From the NCBI RefSeq assembly GCF_001427665.1, contig NZ_LMHC01000023.1:470024-534023 (forward strand): a DNA stretch of 64,000 bases, read 5' to 3'. Origin of the DNA: Caulobacter sp. Root655 (GTDB lineage: Bacteria > Pseudomonadota > Alphaproteobacteria > Caulobacterales > Caulobacteraceae). The stretch's first letter is position 1. The number at the start of each line of letters is the position of its first letter. The notes below the pieces were generated by a model. That model ran no database searches and was not told the origin of the DNA. It saw only the letters and a list, made by a program, of their open reading frames with translations. Below, piece by piece: positions 25,397 through 33,444 of this stretch. Both the position numbers and the translations under genes were made by a program.

Positions 25397-26869
25397 CTAT
25401 TCGTTCCAGGCCCGGCCTTGCGGGGAGATCAGGGCGGCGGCGCCCTGCGGTCCCCAGGTGCCGGCGGCGTAGGGCGCCGGCTCGGCCCCGGCCTGGGCCC
25501 AGGCCGCCGCGACGCCGTCGACGAACTTCCAGGCCTGCTCGACCTCGTCGCGCCGCACGAACAGGGTGCGATCGCCGCGGAACACGTCCAGCAGCAGCTT
25601 CTCGTAGGCGATCCGTCGACGGCCGCCCGGCGCGGCCATGTTCAGCGACAGCGGCAGCGATTGCAGGCGCATGCCCTCTTCCGACAGGCCCGGACGCTTG
25701 GTCATCACGGTCAGCGAGATGTCTTCGTCGGGCTGCAGATCGATGACCAGGCGGTTGGCCTTGGTCTCGCCCTGGGCGGCGGCGCCGAAGATGTTATGCG
25801 GCACAGGCTTGAACTGCACGACGATCTGCGTGCGACGGTCGGGCAGGTTCTTGCCGGTGCGCAGGAAGAACGGAACGCCAGCCCAGCGCCAGTTGTCGAT
25901 ATCGACCTTCATGGCCACGAAGGTCTCGGTCTTGCTGGGCTTGCCGACCTCTTCCAGATAGCCCTCGCGGGCCGTGCCCTCGACCACGCCGCCCACATAC
26001 TGGCCGCGCACGGTGTCGTGGGCGACATTGGCCTTGGTAAAGGGCCGCAGGGACCGCAGCACCTTGACCTTTTCGTCGCGGACCGCGTCCGGGTCGAAGC
26101 CTGACGGCGCCTCCATGGCGACCAGGCACAGCAGCTGCAGCAGGTGGTTCTGCAGCATGTCGCGCAGGGCGCCGTACTCGTCGTAATAGGGCCAGCGGTC
26201 GCCGACCTTCTCGGTCTCGGCGATGGTGATCTGGACGTGGTCGATCGACTTGTTGTCCCACAGGGGCTCAAACAAGATATTGGCGAAGCGCAGGGCGGTC
26301 AGGTTCTGGACCGTCTCCTTGCCCAGATAGTGGTCGATGCGGAAGATCTGGCCCTCGTCGACCACCGCGCCCACGGCGCCGTTGATGACGCACGAGCTCT
26401 GGAAGTCCTTGCCGATCGGCTTTTCCAGCACCAGGCGGGTTTTCGGTCCCGTCAGGCCGGCGGCCTGTAGTGCGCCGCAGACCGAGCCATACAGGCTGGG
26501 CGACAGGGCGAAATAGACCACGAGGTCGCCATGCTTGCCGATCTTTTCGGCCAGCGCCTTGGCGCCCGCTTCCTGGGTGATGTCGACCGCGAGGTAGTCG
26601 AGACGGGCGGCGAGGCGATTCCAGGCCGCCTCCTCGACGGTGGCGCGCTTGCCCAGCTGTTCGCGGACCAGTTTGCGATAACCGTCGGCGTCATGGTCGT
26701 GGCGCGCCAGGCCGATGATCCGCAGGTCGTGCGGCAGCAGACGGTCGACCTCGAGAAAATACAGTGATGGCAGCAACATGCGCAGGGCCAGGTCGCCCGC
26801 GCCACCCAGCAGGACCAGCACTTCTCGACCGGCTTGATCGGTGTTTGTCTCTTTGGTCAATGCTTCCAC
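25397..26869 (-). CDS. zwf: Glucose-6-phosphate 1-dehydrogenase
   Basis: A 490-residue NADP-linked enzyme opening the Entner-Doudoroff branch. The nucleotide site is LLGGAGDLALRMLLPSLYFL, and the catalytic motif RIDHYLGKETVQNLTALRF carries the active-site His-Tyr-Lys. KPIGKDFQS and the C-terminal dimer domain are complete. GTG 26869 is the longest start, but TTG 26860 has a better ribosome site (AGGGTGG at 26866-26872 on the minus strand), so the true N-terminus may be three residues shorter. A perfect operator palindrome abuts the start region. First gene of zwf-pgl-edd-glk. Confidence 0.96.
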   Translation of the reverse strand: MEALTKETNTDQAGREVLVLLGGAGDLALRMLLPSLYFLEVDRLLPHDLRIIGLARHDHDADGYRKLVREQLGKRATVEEAAWNRLAARLDYLAVDITQEAGAKALAEKIGKHGDLVVYFALSPSLYGSVCGALQAAGLTGPKTRLVLEKPIGKDFQSSCVINGAVGAVVDEGQIFRIDHYLGKETVQNLTALRFANILFEPLWDNKSIDHVQITIAETEKVGDRWPYYDEYGALRDMLQNHLLQLLCLVAMEAPSGFDPDAVRDEKVKVLRSLRPFTKANVAHDTVRGQYVGGVVEGTAREGYLEEVGKPSKTETFVAMKVDIDNWRWAGVPFFLRTGKNLPDRRTQIVVQFKPVPHNIFGAAAQGETKANRLVIDLQPDEDISLTVMTKRPGLSEEGMRLQSLPLSLNMAAPGGRRRIAYEKLLLDVFRGDRTLFVRRDEVEQAWKFVDGVAAAWAQAGAEPAPYAAGTWGPQGAAALISPQGRAWNE

Positions 26870-26872
26870 CCT

Positions 26873-26888
26873 ATGACAACGTTGTCAT
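26873..26888. promoter_or_regulatory. LacI-type operator at the zwf start
   Basis: ATGACAACGTTGTCAT, a perfect 16-base palindrome, ends only a few bases before the zwf start codon. A bound repressor would block transcription initiation or early elongation and cover the ribosome-binding region. Confidence 0.75.
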
Positions 26889-27131
26889 GACACGCCCGTT
26901 CGAGCAATGCAAGCGGGCCCCGTCGACGCCCCGACAGGACCGCGCGCGCGGCGCTTAACTAGGGGGTTTGCGCGGCCAGGGCCATAAGACCAATCGCTTT
27001 TCCAGGGCGAAAGTTTCCCCAAGGGCGACATGAAAGCGGCCGCCGAGGGAACGGCGACCGCTTGGAACTGGTATTTGTCGAAAGGTCCGGCCCCTACAGG
27101 AGCTGTGAACAGTCGAGATCGGGAAGCGCCT

Positions 27132-27235
27132 TGCGTCCTTCGAGGCCCTCCTTTGGAGGGCGCCTCAGGATAAGGAGCTTTGTGCCGCTTTCCTCATCCT
27201 GAGGTGCGTAGCGAAGCGAAGCCTCGAAGGACGCA
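27132..27235. repeat. Dispersed palindromic repeat (TGCGTCCTTCGAGGC-type), copy B
   Basis: Same terminal 15-mers as copy A, with a local GGCCCTCCTTTGGAGGGC hairpin in the left arm and CTCATCCTGAGG in the centre. Confidence 0.85.
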
Positions 27236-27267
27236 CGGCGCTCGCCGAGGATAGCTGTCCGCGGCCC

Positions 27268-27570
27268 CTACAGGCCGTAGGACGCCAGCAGGTTCATGTT
27301 CAGGCGCATGGGCTCCGGCGGGGCCTCGCTGCGCTCCGCCACGTCCTTGGCGTAGGCCTTGAAGGTCGGAAGCTCGACCAAGGCGCTGGCGTCCTCGTCG
27401 CGCGTGTTGACGAACAGGTGGACGAAATTGACCCCGTCGCGAAACAGCGCGTAGGCCACGTGGTCGGGCCGCGTGATCTTCAGCTCGTTGAACACCGCCA
27501 GCGACAGCGCCTCGTTCTCGTCGGCTCGATCCGGCTTGGCCGCGTAGCGTACCAGTGTCACCCTTTGCAT
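27268..27570 (-). CDS. Small hypothetical protein, ferredoxin-like (ABM-type) fold candidate
   Basis: A 100-residue protein from ATG 27570. The pattern of alternating strands and helices (VTLVRYAAKPDRADENEAL, LAVFNELKITRPDHVAYALF, FVHLFVNTRDEDA, LPTFKAYAKDVAER, LNMNLLASYGL) resembles dimeric alpha-beta barrel/antibiotic monooxygenase-like proteins. The frame can be extended upstream to 27687, but that would run towards the promoter of the divergent sigma-factor gene. The two starts are 176 bases apart, so regulation may be shared. No enzymatic residue can be named. Confidence 0.7.
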   Translation of the reverse strand: MQRVTLVRYAAKPDRADENEALSLAVFNELKITRPDHVAYALFRDGVNFVHLFVNTRDEDASALVELPTFKAYAKDVAERSEAPPEPMRLNMNLLASYGL

Positions 27571-27746
27571 GGTCTTGTTCCTCGTCGAGCGGCGCGCGGA
27601 AGTGCGGCCCTCGCAGATCAAGACGCCGGGCGCGGCGCAAAGGATTCGGCGACGAAAATTCAGGGGCGCCGCGAATCCTTCGCCCACCGGTTGACGTCAT
27701 GTAGGCGGGCCGTTCTTTCGACGGCGGCGACCGGAAGGGAAACGAC

Positions 27747-28628
27747 ATGGCGGACGGCAGCTTGGACTCCGAGGCGTTCAGCCGATTGATGGGCGACCTG
27801 CGCCCCAGCCTGCACCGCTACTGCGCGCGGATGGTCGGCTCGGCGTTCGACGGCGAGGACGTGGTCCAGGACGCCCTGGCCAAGGCGGCCGCGGCCTATC
27901 CCGGGGCCGGCGCGATCGAGCGTCCCGACCGCTGGCTGTTTCGCATCGCCCACAACACCGCCCTCGACGCCCTGCGCCACCGCAAGCGCCATGCCGTGCT
28001 CGGCGCCGACGACGACCTGGGCGACGTCACCGACCTCGCCGCCGAGACCGACGTCCGGGTGGCGGCGACCGCCAGCCTGGCCGTGCTGCTGCGCCTGCCG
28101 GTGGCCCAACGGTCCTGCGTGGCGCTGGTCGATGTGCTGGGCCATTCGCTGGACGAGACCGCCGAGCTTCTCGACTTCACCCTGGCGGCCACCAAGGCGG
28201 CCCTGCATCGCGGCCGGGTGCGCCTGAAGGACTTGGCCGAGGCGCCGGAAGAGGCCCCTCCCCGGCTCGACCCCGCCGAGCGCGAGCGCCTGCGCGCCTA
28301 TGCCGACCGCTTCAACGCCCGCGACTTCGACGCCCTGCGCGCCCTGCTCAGCGAGGACGTCCGGCTGGACCTGACCAACCGCACCCGTCTGGACGGTCGC
28401 AAGGACGTCTCGGTCTATTTTACCCGCTACGACGCCACGGCGGGCTGGCGGTTCGAGCCCGGCCTGGCCGAGGGCCGCCCCGCCCTGCTGGTCAGCGACC
28501 CGGCCGACCCGACCGCCGCCGTCCGCTACGTGGTGCTGCTGGATTGGCGGGACGGCGAGATCGCCGCGATCCGCGACTTCCTCTACGCGCCCTATGTGAT
28601 GGAGAGCCTGGCGGTGGAGCGCGGCTAG
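27747..28628 (+). CDS. ECF-type RNA polymerase sigma factor with C-terminal SnoaL-like domain
   Basis: A 293-residue protein. Residues about 10-90 form sigma region 2 (LHRYCARMVGSAFDGEDVVQD, then RPDRWLFRIAHNTALDALRHR) and about 110-170 region 4 (LPVAQRSCVALVDVLGHSLDE, then TLAATKAALHRGRVRLKDL). The last ~110 residues (YADRFNARDFDALRALLSEDV through FLYAPYVMES) look like a SnoaL/NTF2-like domain. In known SnoaL-tailed ECF groups this extension controls sigma activity instead of a classical anti-sigma. No anti-sigma gene is adjacent; the divergent ABM-like gene is the obvious candidate target. Confidence 0.88.
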   Translation: MADGSLDSEAFSRLMGDLRPSLHRYCARMVGSAFDGEDVVQDALAKAAAAYPGAGAIERPDRWLFRIAHNTALDALRHRKRHAVLGADDDLGDVTDLAAETDVRVAATASLAVLLRLPVAQRSCVALVDVLGHSLDETAELLDFTLAATKAALHRGRVRLKDLAEAPEEAPPRLDPAERERLRAYADRFNARDFDALRALLSEDVRLDLTNRTRLDGRKDVSVYFTRYDATAGWRFEPGLAEGRPALLVSDPADPTAAVRYVVLLDWRDGEIAAIRDFLYAPYVMESLAVERG

Positions 28629-28721
28629 CGCCGTCTTCCTTGCTTACCGGGCGTCATTGACGCATAGTTCCTGGCGATGCGAAGTCCTCGAACGGCAATA
28701 TCCGTCGCCAAGGAGGCCATG

Positions 28722-29012
28722 ATGAGCATGACGTTCGGACAGGATCTGATCGCCAGCCTGGGCGAAGCGCTGGACCATGCCAGCGGGACCGCCGGCGGCG
28801 CGCGCGAACACGTCGTGGAGACGCCGGATGTGCGGTCCCTGCGGGAACAGCTGAACATGTCCCAACAGGAATTCTCGCGCGCCTACAAGATTCCCCTGCC
28901 GACCCTGAAAGGCTGGGAACAGGGCCGTCGGCAACCCGACGCCACCGCCTCGGCCTTCCTCAAGGTGATCGCGCGGCTGCCGAAGGAAACCCGGGACGCG
29001 CTAATCGTCTAG
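28722..29012 (+). CDS. Xre/HigA-type helix-turn-helix regulator, possibly orphan antitoxin
   Basis: About 96 residues, with AAGGAGG at 28710-28716 ahead of ATG 28719/28722. The N-terminus MTFGQDLIASLGEALDHASG resembles NadS/HigA-type antitoxins, and residues about 40-95 hold a Cro/C1 helix-turn-helix (VRSLREQLNMSQQEFSRAYK, then IPLPTLKGWEQGRRQPDATA). In this family a RelE/HigB-like toxin usually precedes the gene. Here only ~90 bases separate it from the sigma factor, and no toxin frame is seen on either side. The stop codon TAG is formed by the edge of a dispersed repeat. Confidence 0.85.
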   Translation: MSMTFGQDLIASLGEALDHASGTAGGAREHVVETPDVRSLREQLNMSQQEFSRAYKIPLPTLKGWEQGRRQPDATASAFLKVIARLPKETRDALIV

Positions 29013-29178
29013 AGCGCGTTTGGCCTACATTGAAGCGCCCGCCCCAAACGCCGTTTTCCCGGCGAAGGCCGGGACCCAGATTCATCCTGAGCGGCTCGTG
29101 GGTTTCACCTGGGCCCCGGCCTTCGCCGGGGAAACGGAATTTGAGAAGCACGATTCAATCTGAAGCAAACATGCTCTA
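29010..29178. repeat. Nested palindromic repeat between two convergent genes
   Basis: Outer arms are TAGAGCGCGTTTGGCCTACA (29010 on) and, inverted, TAGAGCATGTTTGCTTCAGA (ending 29178). Inner arms are GTTTTCCCGGCGAAGGCCGG at left and CCGGCCTTCGCCGGGGAAAC at right (29053-29137). The outer arms contribute the TAG stop codons of both flanking genes. The inner CCGGCGAA(A/G)GCCGGGACCCA element recurs at 53199-53297. Confidence 0.8.
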
Positions 29179-32067
29179 GCCGCTGGCCTGAGCCCGGAAG
29201 CGGTCCTTCATCTTGGCGACCCAGCCGTTGAAGGCCTCGTTGTCGGCGGTGACCCGGCTGAAGTCGTCGCTCGACAGGCTGGCGGGATCGGCTCCGGCCA
29301 GGGCGACGCGCAGGCCGTCGGGATTGCGCGCCCCCTCGATGAAGCCGCCATAGCGCTGGCGCAGGCGACCCAGGGCCGCGTCGTCGTCGGCCAGGCTGAA
29401 GGCGACGCCGGCCCGCAGCAGCTTGGCCTCCTCGCCGGTGTTCAGGGTCCCCGGCGTCTTCCACCGGTCGCCCAGGGCGCGCTCGTACATCAGGCCGGCC
29501 TGAGGCCAGGCGTGCTGTTTCCAGGCGACGTCGGCGCGGATGTCCTCGGCGTCGCGGCCCTTGTCGCTCTCGATGACTTCCAGCGCCGCGTCGTAGCGGC
29601 CCAGGCCCATCAGGGCGCGGGACGTGGCCAGGCGGCGCTCGGCGTTGAGGGCCGGCGGCAGCACGGTGGTGCGGGTGTTGTTGATGGAGTCCAGCGCGCT
29701 CTCGGGCTTGCGGTCCATCAGGTAGATCCAGGCCAGGTCGGTGGCCACCTGGGCCTTGGGCACGCCGTTCAGGCGGTTGTCGACCTGGTACTTCAGCAGC
29801 TTGGCGGCCTCGTCCAGCAGGTCGACATCGACCAGGCGGCGCACCAGGTTGCGGACCATCTGGTCGCCGTCGGCGCCGATCGGGGTCAGGTCCTGGAAGT
29901 CGTAGAACAGGCCCACCGCCTGGATCGGCTGCATGCCGTCGGCCAGGCCGTCGAGGAACAGGGCGCGGAAGGCGGTGTTGAGGTCGTTGCGCAGGGCGAT
30001 GGCCTGCGGCAGGTCGGGCAGGTTGTTGCCCGCCGAATGCAGCACCTCCAGCGCCTCGCGATAGCGGCCCTGCTTGATCTGCAGCTGCCCTAGGGCCCGG
30101 ATGGTCTCGAGCTCGGTCGCATCGCCGCGCCAGCGGAAACGCAGCTGGTCCAGGCCCTTGGCGGCGACATCGGCCCCGATCTGATTCCTGGCCAGGCGCA
30201 GCTGGATGGCGTGCAGGGTGGCCGGGGACGCGAGGCGGTCGATGCCGGAACGGGCGATGGCCTGGAACACCGGCAGGGCCCGCGAGTCGCCCTTGGCCTC
30301 GAAGGCCTTGGCCAGGGTCAGGCGCAGCTCCAACTGGTCCTCGACCGGGATGTTGGGCAGCTTCAGAGCCTGGTTGACCAGGCCGATGGCGGTGTCCGGC
30401 GCGCCGCCGCCGACCGAGGCCTCGGCCTGGGCGCCCAGGAAGCGGGCCTGCCACACGGCCGGGAACATGTTCAGAGCCCGCGCGCCGTCGACGAACCGGG
30501 CGTTGGCGTCGACCCACTGGCCGGTCTTGGCGGCGACATAGCCTCGCCACAGGGCGGCCGACGGATCGTCGGCCAGGACCGGTGAAGCGAAGTCGGTCTC
30601 GGCCTCGGCGTAGCGGCGAGCCAGCACCTTGGCCACGCCGCGCAGGCCGCGGAACTCGGCGTCGCCCATCAAGGTCTGGTGGGCGCGGCCGGCGGCGTTG
30701 AGCACGCCGATCGCCTCGTAGGACAAGCCGGAGCCGACCAGGAAGCGGGCCAGGGCCATGCGGGCGGCGGTGTCGTCGCCCTTGCCCGCGCCATCGCTGG
30801 CCGCCGGGATCGCGCCCAGCAGGGCGTTGTAGCGGGCCAGGAAGCCGCCCGACCCGGTCTTGGCCCAGTGCTCGGGATCGATCAGGGCCGGCATGGCCAT
30901 GGCCTGGGGCGCGCCGACCATGCCGTCGCTCGGCTGGCCGCTGGCCGCCGAGGACAGCAGCAAGCCTTTGGGGCGACCGATGCGGACGATATCGCCGTCG
31001 GCGGTCACCTGCAGGTCGCCGGAATAGCTTTCCACCACCAGGCCGGTGGCCGACTGCAGCAGGGCCATCTCGACATAGTCGCGGCGTGACGGCAGGCCCT
31101 TGGATGGAGCCAGGGCGGTGGCGACGGCCAGGCGGTCGCCGACCGCGGAGTCGGCCACCCACAGAACCGTGGTCGCGCCGGCCACGTTGGCCGTGAGGGT
31201 CGCGGGGCTGGCGACGTCGTCGCGCGCCACGCGGACGAGGTCGGGCGAGTCCTGGATCCCCGCGCCCAGCGCGATCGTCCAGTTGGACCCGACGCCACCG
31301 GCGTAGAAGGGTTCGGCCTGCGGCGTGACGATCCGTAGGGCCGCGTAGTCTGGGCCCTTGAAGACCTGGATATTGCGGTACTGCGCCGTGCTGGACGGCA
31401 GCCTGCCGATATCCAGCCGGGCCGGCGCGTCGAACACCACCCAGACGGCCTCGCCCCGACGGAACACGGCGGCTCCGGCCGGCGCGGCCCAGTCGAAGCT
31501 CAGTTGCACCTGGCCGCCTGCCCTGGAGAACTTCACCGGCACGACGCCGCTGGCGGGCGTCGGGTTGGGCCGGCGCGGCGCCACCAGGGCGACGCCAGTC
31601 GATGGCGCGGCGGCGGCGATCGGCGCGCGGGCGAACAGGTTGACGAAGTCGTCGCCGTCGGCGTTTCCGGCCCGGAAGTCGGCGTCATCGGCCAGGCTGA
31701 CGACGATCTCGACCACGCCGCCGACATGGCGCGCCTGGGCGGTCTTCACCCAGCGCGGCGGGCCCACCGTCAGGGGCGTCAGGTTGGGATTGGCGTCGCT
31801 CGGGAAGCGCAGGACCAGGGTCTCGCCTTCACGGCGGGCCTGCATGCCCCGCGAACCGGGAAATTCCAGCCGCGTGAAGTCCGGCGCCTGGGCGACCCGG
31901 ACCACGAGGCCGCGCGAGGCGGCGGGTTTGGCGGCGGAAGACTTGCTGGCCGAGGGTTGGGCGGCGCGACGCGGCGCGGCGGACATCGACACCGACGGGG
32001 CGGCGACCCCGAGGATGCAGACCGCCGCGACACTCGATCTCAGAAAGGCCCCCAGCCGCATGCCCAC
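29176..32067 (-). CDS. Large exported TPR-repeat protein of the flagellar operon
   Basis: A 963-residue protein with a signal peptide (residues about 1-30, AVCILGVAAPSVSMSAAP). A beta-rich domain at about 50-350 (VVRVAQAPDFTRLEFPGSRG, VVEIVVSLADDADFRAG) is followed by tetratricopeptide-like helical repeats at about 420-950, typified by YNALLGAIPAASDG, AVFQAIAR-like and ALEVIESDKGRDAEDI blocks. The position after fliL-fliM-pflI-motE-like, same strand and only 1 base from its upstream neighbour, ties it to flagellar assembly or motor function. A periplasmic scaffold role is inferred. The exact name is not certain. Confidence 0.8.
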   Translation of the reverse strand: MGMRLGAFLRSSVAAVCILGVAAPSVSMSAAPRRAAQPSASKSSAAKPAASRGLVVRVAQAPDFTRLEFPGSRGMQARREGETLVLRFPSDANPNLTPLTVGPPRWVKTAQARHVGGVVEIVVSLADDADFRAGNADGDDFVNLFARAPIAAAAPSTGVALVAPRRPNPTPASGVVPVKFSRAGGQVQLSFDWAAPAGAAVFRRGEAVWVVFDAPARLDIGRLPSSTAQYRNIQVFKGPDYAALRIVTPQAEPFYAGGVGSNWTIALGAGIQDSPDLVRVARDDVASPATLTANVAGATTVLWVADSAVGDRLAVATALAPSKGLPSRRDYVEMALLQSATGLVVESYSGDLQVTADGDIVRIGRPKGLLLSSAASGQPSDGMVGAPQAMAMPALIDPEHWAKTGSGGFLARYNALLGAIPAASDGAGKGDDTAARMALARFLVGSGLSYEAIGVLNAAGRAHQTLMGDAEFRGLRGVAKVLARRYAEAETDFASPVLADDPSAALWRGYVAAKTGQWVDANARFVDGARALNMFPAVWQARFLGAQAEASVGGGAPDTAIGLVNQALKLPNIPVEDQLELRLTLAKAFEAKGDSRALPVFQAIARSGIDRLASPATLHAIQLRLARNQIGADVAAKGLDQLRFRWRGDATELETIRALGQLQIKQGRYREALEVLHSAGNNLPDLPQAIALRNDLNTAFRALFLDGLADGMQPIQAVGLFYDFQDLTPIGADGDQMVRNLVRRLVDVDLLDEAAKLLKYQVDNRLNGVPKAQVATDLAWIYLMDRKPESALDSINNTRTTVLPPALNAERRLATSRALMGLGRYDAALEVIESDKGRDAEDIRADVAWKQHAWPQAGLMYERALGDRWKTPGTLNTGEEAKLLRAGVAFSLADDDAALGRLRQRYGGFIEGARNPDGLRVALAGADPASLSSDDFSRVTADNEAFNGWVAKMKDRFRAQASG

Positions 32068-32068
32068 C

Positions 32069-32860
32069 TCAGCCGGACGTCTTGGCCGCGGCCGGATCGG
32101 CGCCGGCCAGCGGCGCGGCGGCCTGGGCCTTGGGCGCGACGGCGGCGGGCGGCGCGTTGGCGGCGGCCAGGGCGGCCTTGCCCTTGGCGATGGCGTCGGC
32201 CGACAGGCGGTTGGCCAAGCGTTCGGTCAGGATCTTGGCGTCGTTGGGCGACATGTTGGCCAGGATCATGCTGAGCGTGCGCTCCTTCATCTTCGACGCG
32301 ATCGGCAGGCGCACGCTATCGTCCAGCACGCTCATGCGGGCGGCGGCGTCCTTGGGCTTCATGGCCGAATAGACCAGCACCATGCGGTCGGCCTCCGCCT
32401 GCTTCTGAGCGTCGGCCTGGCCCAGCAGGCCCTGGATCTCGCCCTTCATGCCGTTCAGCGCCTTCATCTTGGCGTCGAGCTTGCCCTCGGCGGCGGCCAG
32501 CAGCTGCAGCTGGACGTCGATGTCCTGCTCGCGCTGGTCCAGCTGGCCGCGACGCTGGCCCAGGCTCTGCAGAACGCGCAGTTCGGCGGGCGACAGGCCG
32601 GCCTCGCGGGCCAGGTCGGTGGCGGACGGGGCGCAGACGCGCGGCGGCGGGGTTTGGGCGCCCCCCTGGGCGGCCGCGTCCTTGCCGGCGTCATCGGCCG
32701 ACGGGGCCTTTTCGACGTCCGGCTTGGCCACGCCCTCGGCGAAGGCCTTGGCCCCGCTCAGCATGTTGGGCAGCGACTTGGCCCCGGCCAGGGCATTGAC
32801 CACCAGCACGCCGACCACGGCGATCCCGACGATCGGCAGGATGCGCGGAACGTTTTTCAT
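32069..32860 (-). CDS. MotE-like flagellar protein (MgtE N-terminal-like domain)
   Basis: A 263-residue protein with an N-terminal membrane anchor (ILPIVGIAVVGVLVVNALAG). A Pro/Ala linker leads to a coiled coil at about 95-150 (LGQRRGQLDQREQDIDVQLQ). The segment YSAMKPKDAAARMSVLDDSV, then ILANMSPNDAKILTERL, is the repeat style of the MgtE intracellular N-domain found in FliG and MotE. MotE is a periplasmic chaperone for MotC in Rhizobiales; here the same fold sits in a fliM operon. The start ATG overlaps the upstream gene by 4 bases, showing translational coupling. Function as a motor-assembly factor is inferred. Confidence 0.75.
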   Translation of the reverse strand: MKNVPRILPIVGIAVVGVLVVNALAGAKSLPNMLSGAKAFAEGVAKPDVEKAPSADDAGKDAAAQGGAQTPPPRVCAPSATDLAREAGLSPAELRVLQSLGQRRGQLDQREQDIDVQLQLLAAAEGKLDAKMKALNGMKGEIQGLLGQADAQKQAEADRMVLVYSAMKPKDAAARMSVLDDSVRLPIASKMKERTLSMILANMSPNDAKILTERLANRLSADAIAKGKAALAAANAPPAAVAPKAQAAAPLAGADPAAAKTSG

Positions 32861-33444
32861 CGGCGGCCTCTAAAATTCGAACCGGGGCGCGGCGGATCTT
32901 CCGGGCCCTCGAACAGGTCATCATCTATCCGCGCTCGTGAACGCGGCGTTTCCTTGGGCCCAGAAGATCGCCCGGCGGCAGGTGGCGCGATGTCGCGGGG
33001 GATGCGGGCCTCGCGATCCAGTAGCTTCTCGAAGTCCTCGGCGCGCAGCCGGCGGGACGTTTCGGACAGCGTCTCGGGCTCCGGCGCCCGCTCAGGAGGC
33101 GGAACGGCCGGACGGGCGGGGGTCGGAGCGGCGCGCGCCGTCGCGGCGGGCGGCGGCGTCACCATCGGCCGGTTCAGGCGCTCGTCCAGTTGAGTGGCCA
33201 GGGCCTGGGCCCGGTCGATGCGGTCGGCCAGGGTGTCGGCGGCCTCGTCGGTGGCGGCCCGCAGGTCGGCCAGGCCCTGCTCGGCCCGCATGGCGGCGCG
33301 GTCCAGGTCGGCCACGGCCTTGGCGAAGCCCTCGTGGCTGTCGCGCAGAGCCTTCAGCCGGCGCTCCAGGCGCACGCCGAAGCCCAGGGCGACCAGCAGC
33401 AGGATCGCCAGCAGACCGTTGAGGGCGATGGCCGTCAGGCTCAT
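32857..33444 (-). CDS. pflI: PflI-like flagellar positioning protein
   Basis: A 195-residue bitopic membrane protein: one N-terminal helix (ALNGLLAILLLVALGFGV), a short coiled coil (LRDSHEGFAKAVADLDRAAM, then RAEQGLADLRAATDEA), and a Pro-rich segment (PPPAATARAAPTPARPAVPP) followed by a charged tail. In Caulobacter a proline-rich bitopic protein encoded with early flagellar genes, PflI, places the flagellum at the pole; architecture and position agree. It overlaps fliM by 4 bases and its downstream neighbour by 4 bases, so the three are co-translated. The name is based on context and architecture, not on a sequence comparison. Confidence 0.6.
   Translation of the reverse strand: MSLTAIALNGLLAILLLVALGFGVRLERRLKALRDSHEGFAKAVADLDRAAMRAEQGLADLRAATDEAADTLADRIDRAQALATQLDERLNRPMVTPPPAATARAAPTPARPAVPPPERAPEPETLSETSRRLRAEDFEKLLDREARIPRDIAPPAAGRSSGPKETPRSRARIDDDLFEGPEDPPRPGSNFRGRR

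Larger units (their letters stand above)
26870..27267. other. Intergenic region: zwf promoter, hairpin and repeat
   Basis: This 398-base gap holds the zwf operator (26873-26888), an imperfect 11-bp hairpin AGCGGCCGCCG/CGGCGACCGCT at 27035-27062, and repeat copy B (27132-27235). No gene is supported. Confidence 0.6.
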
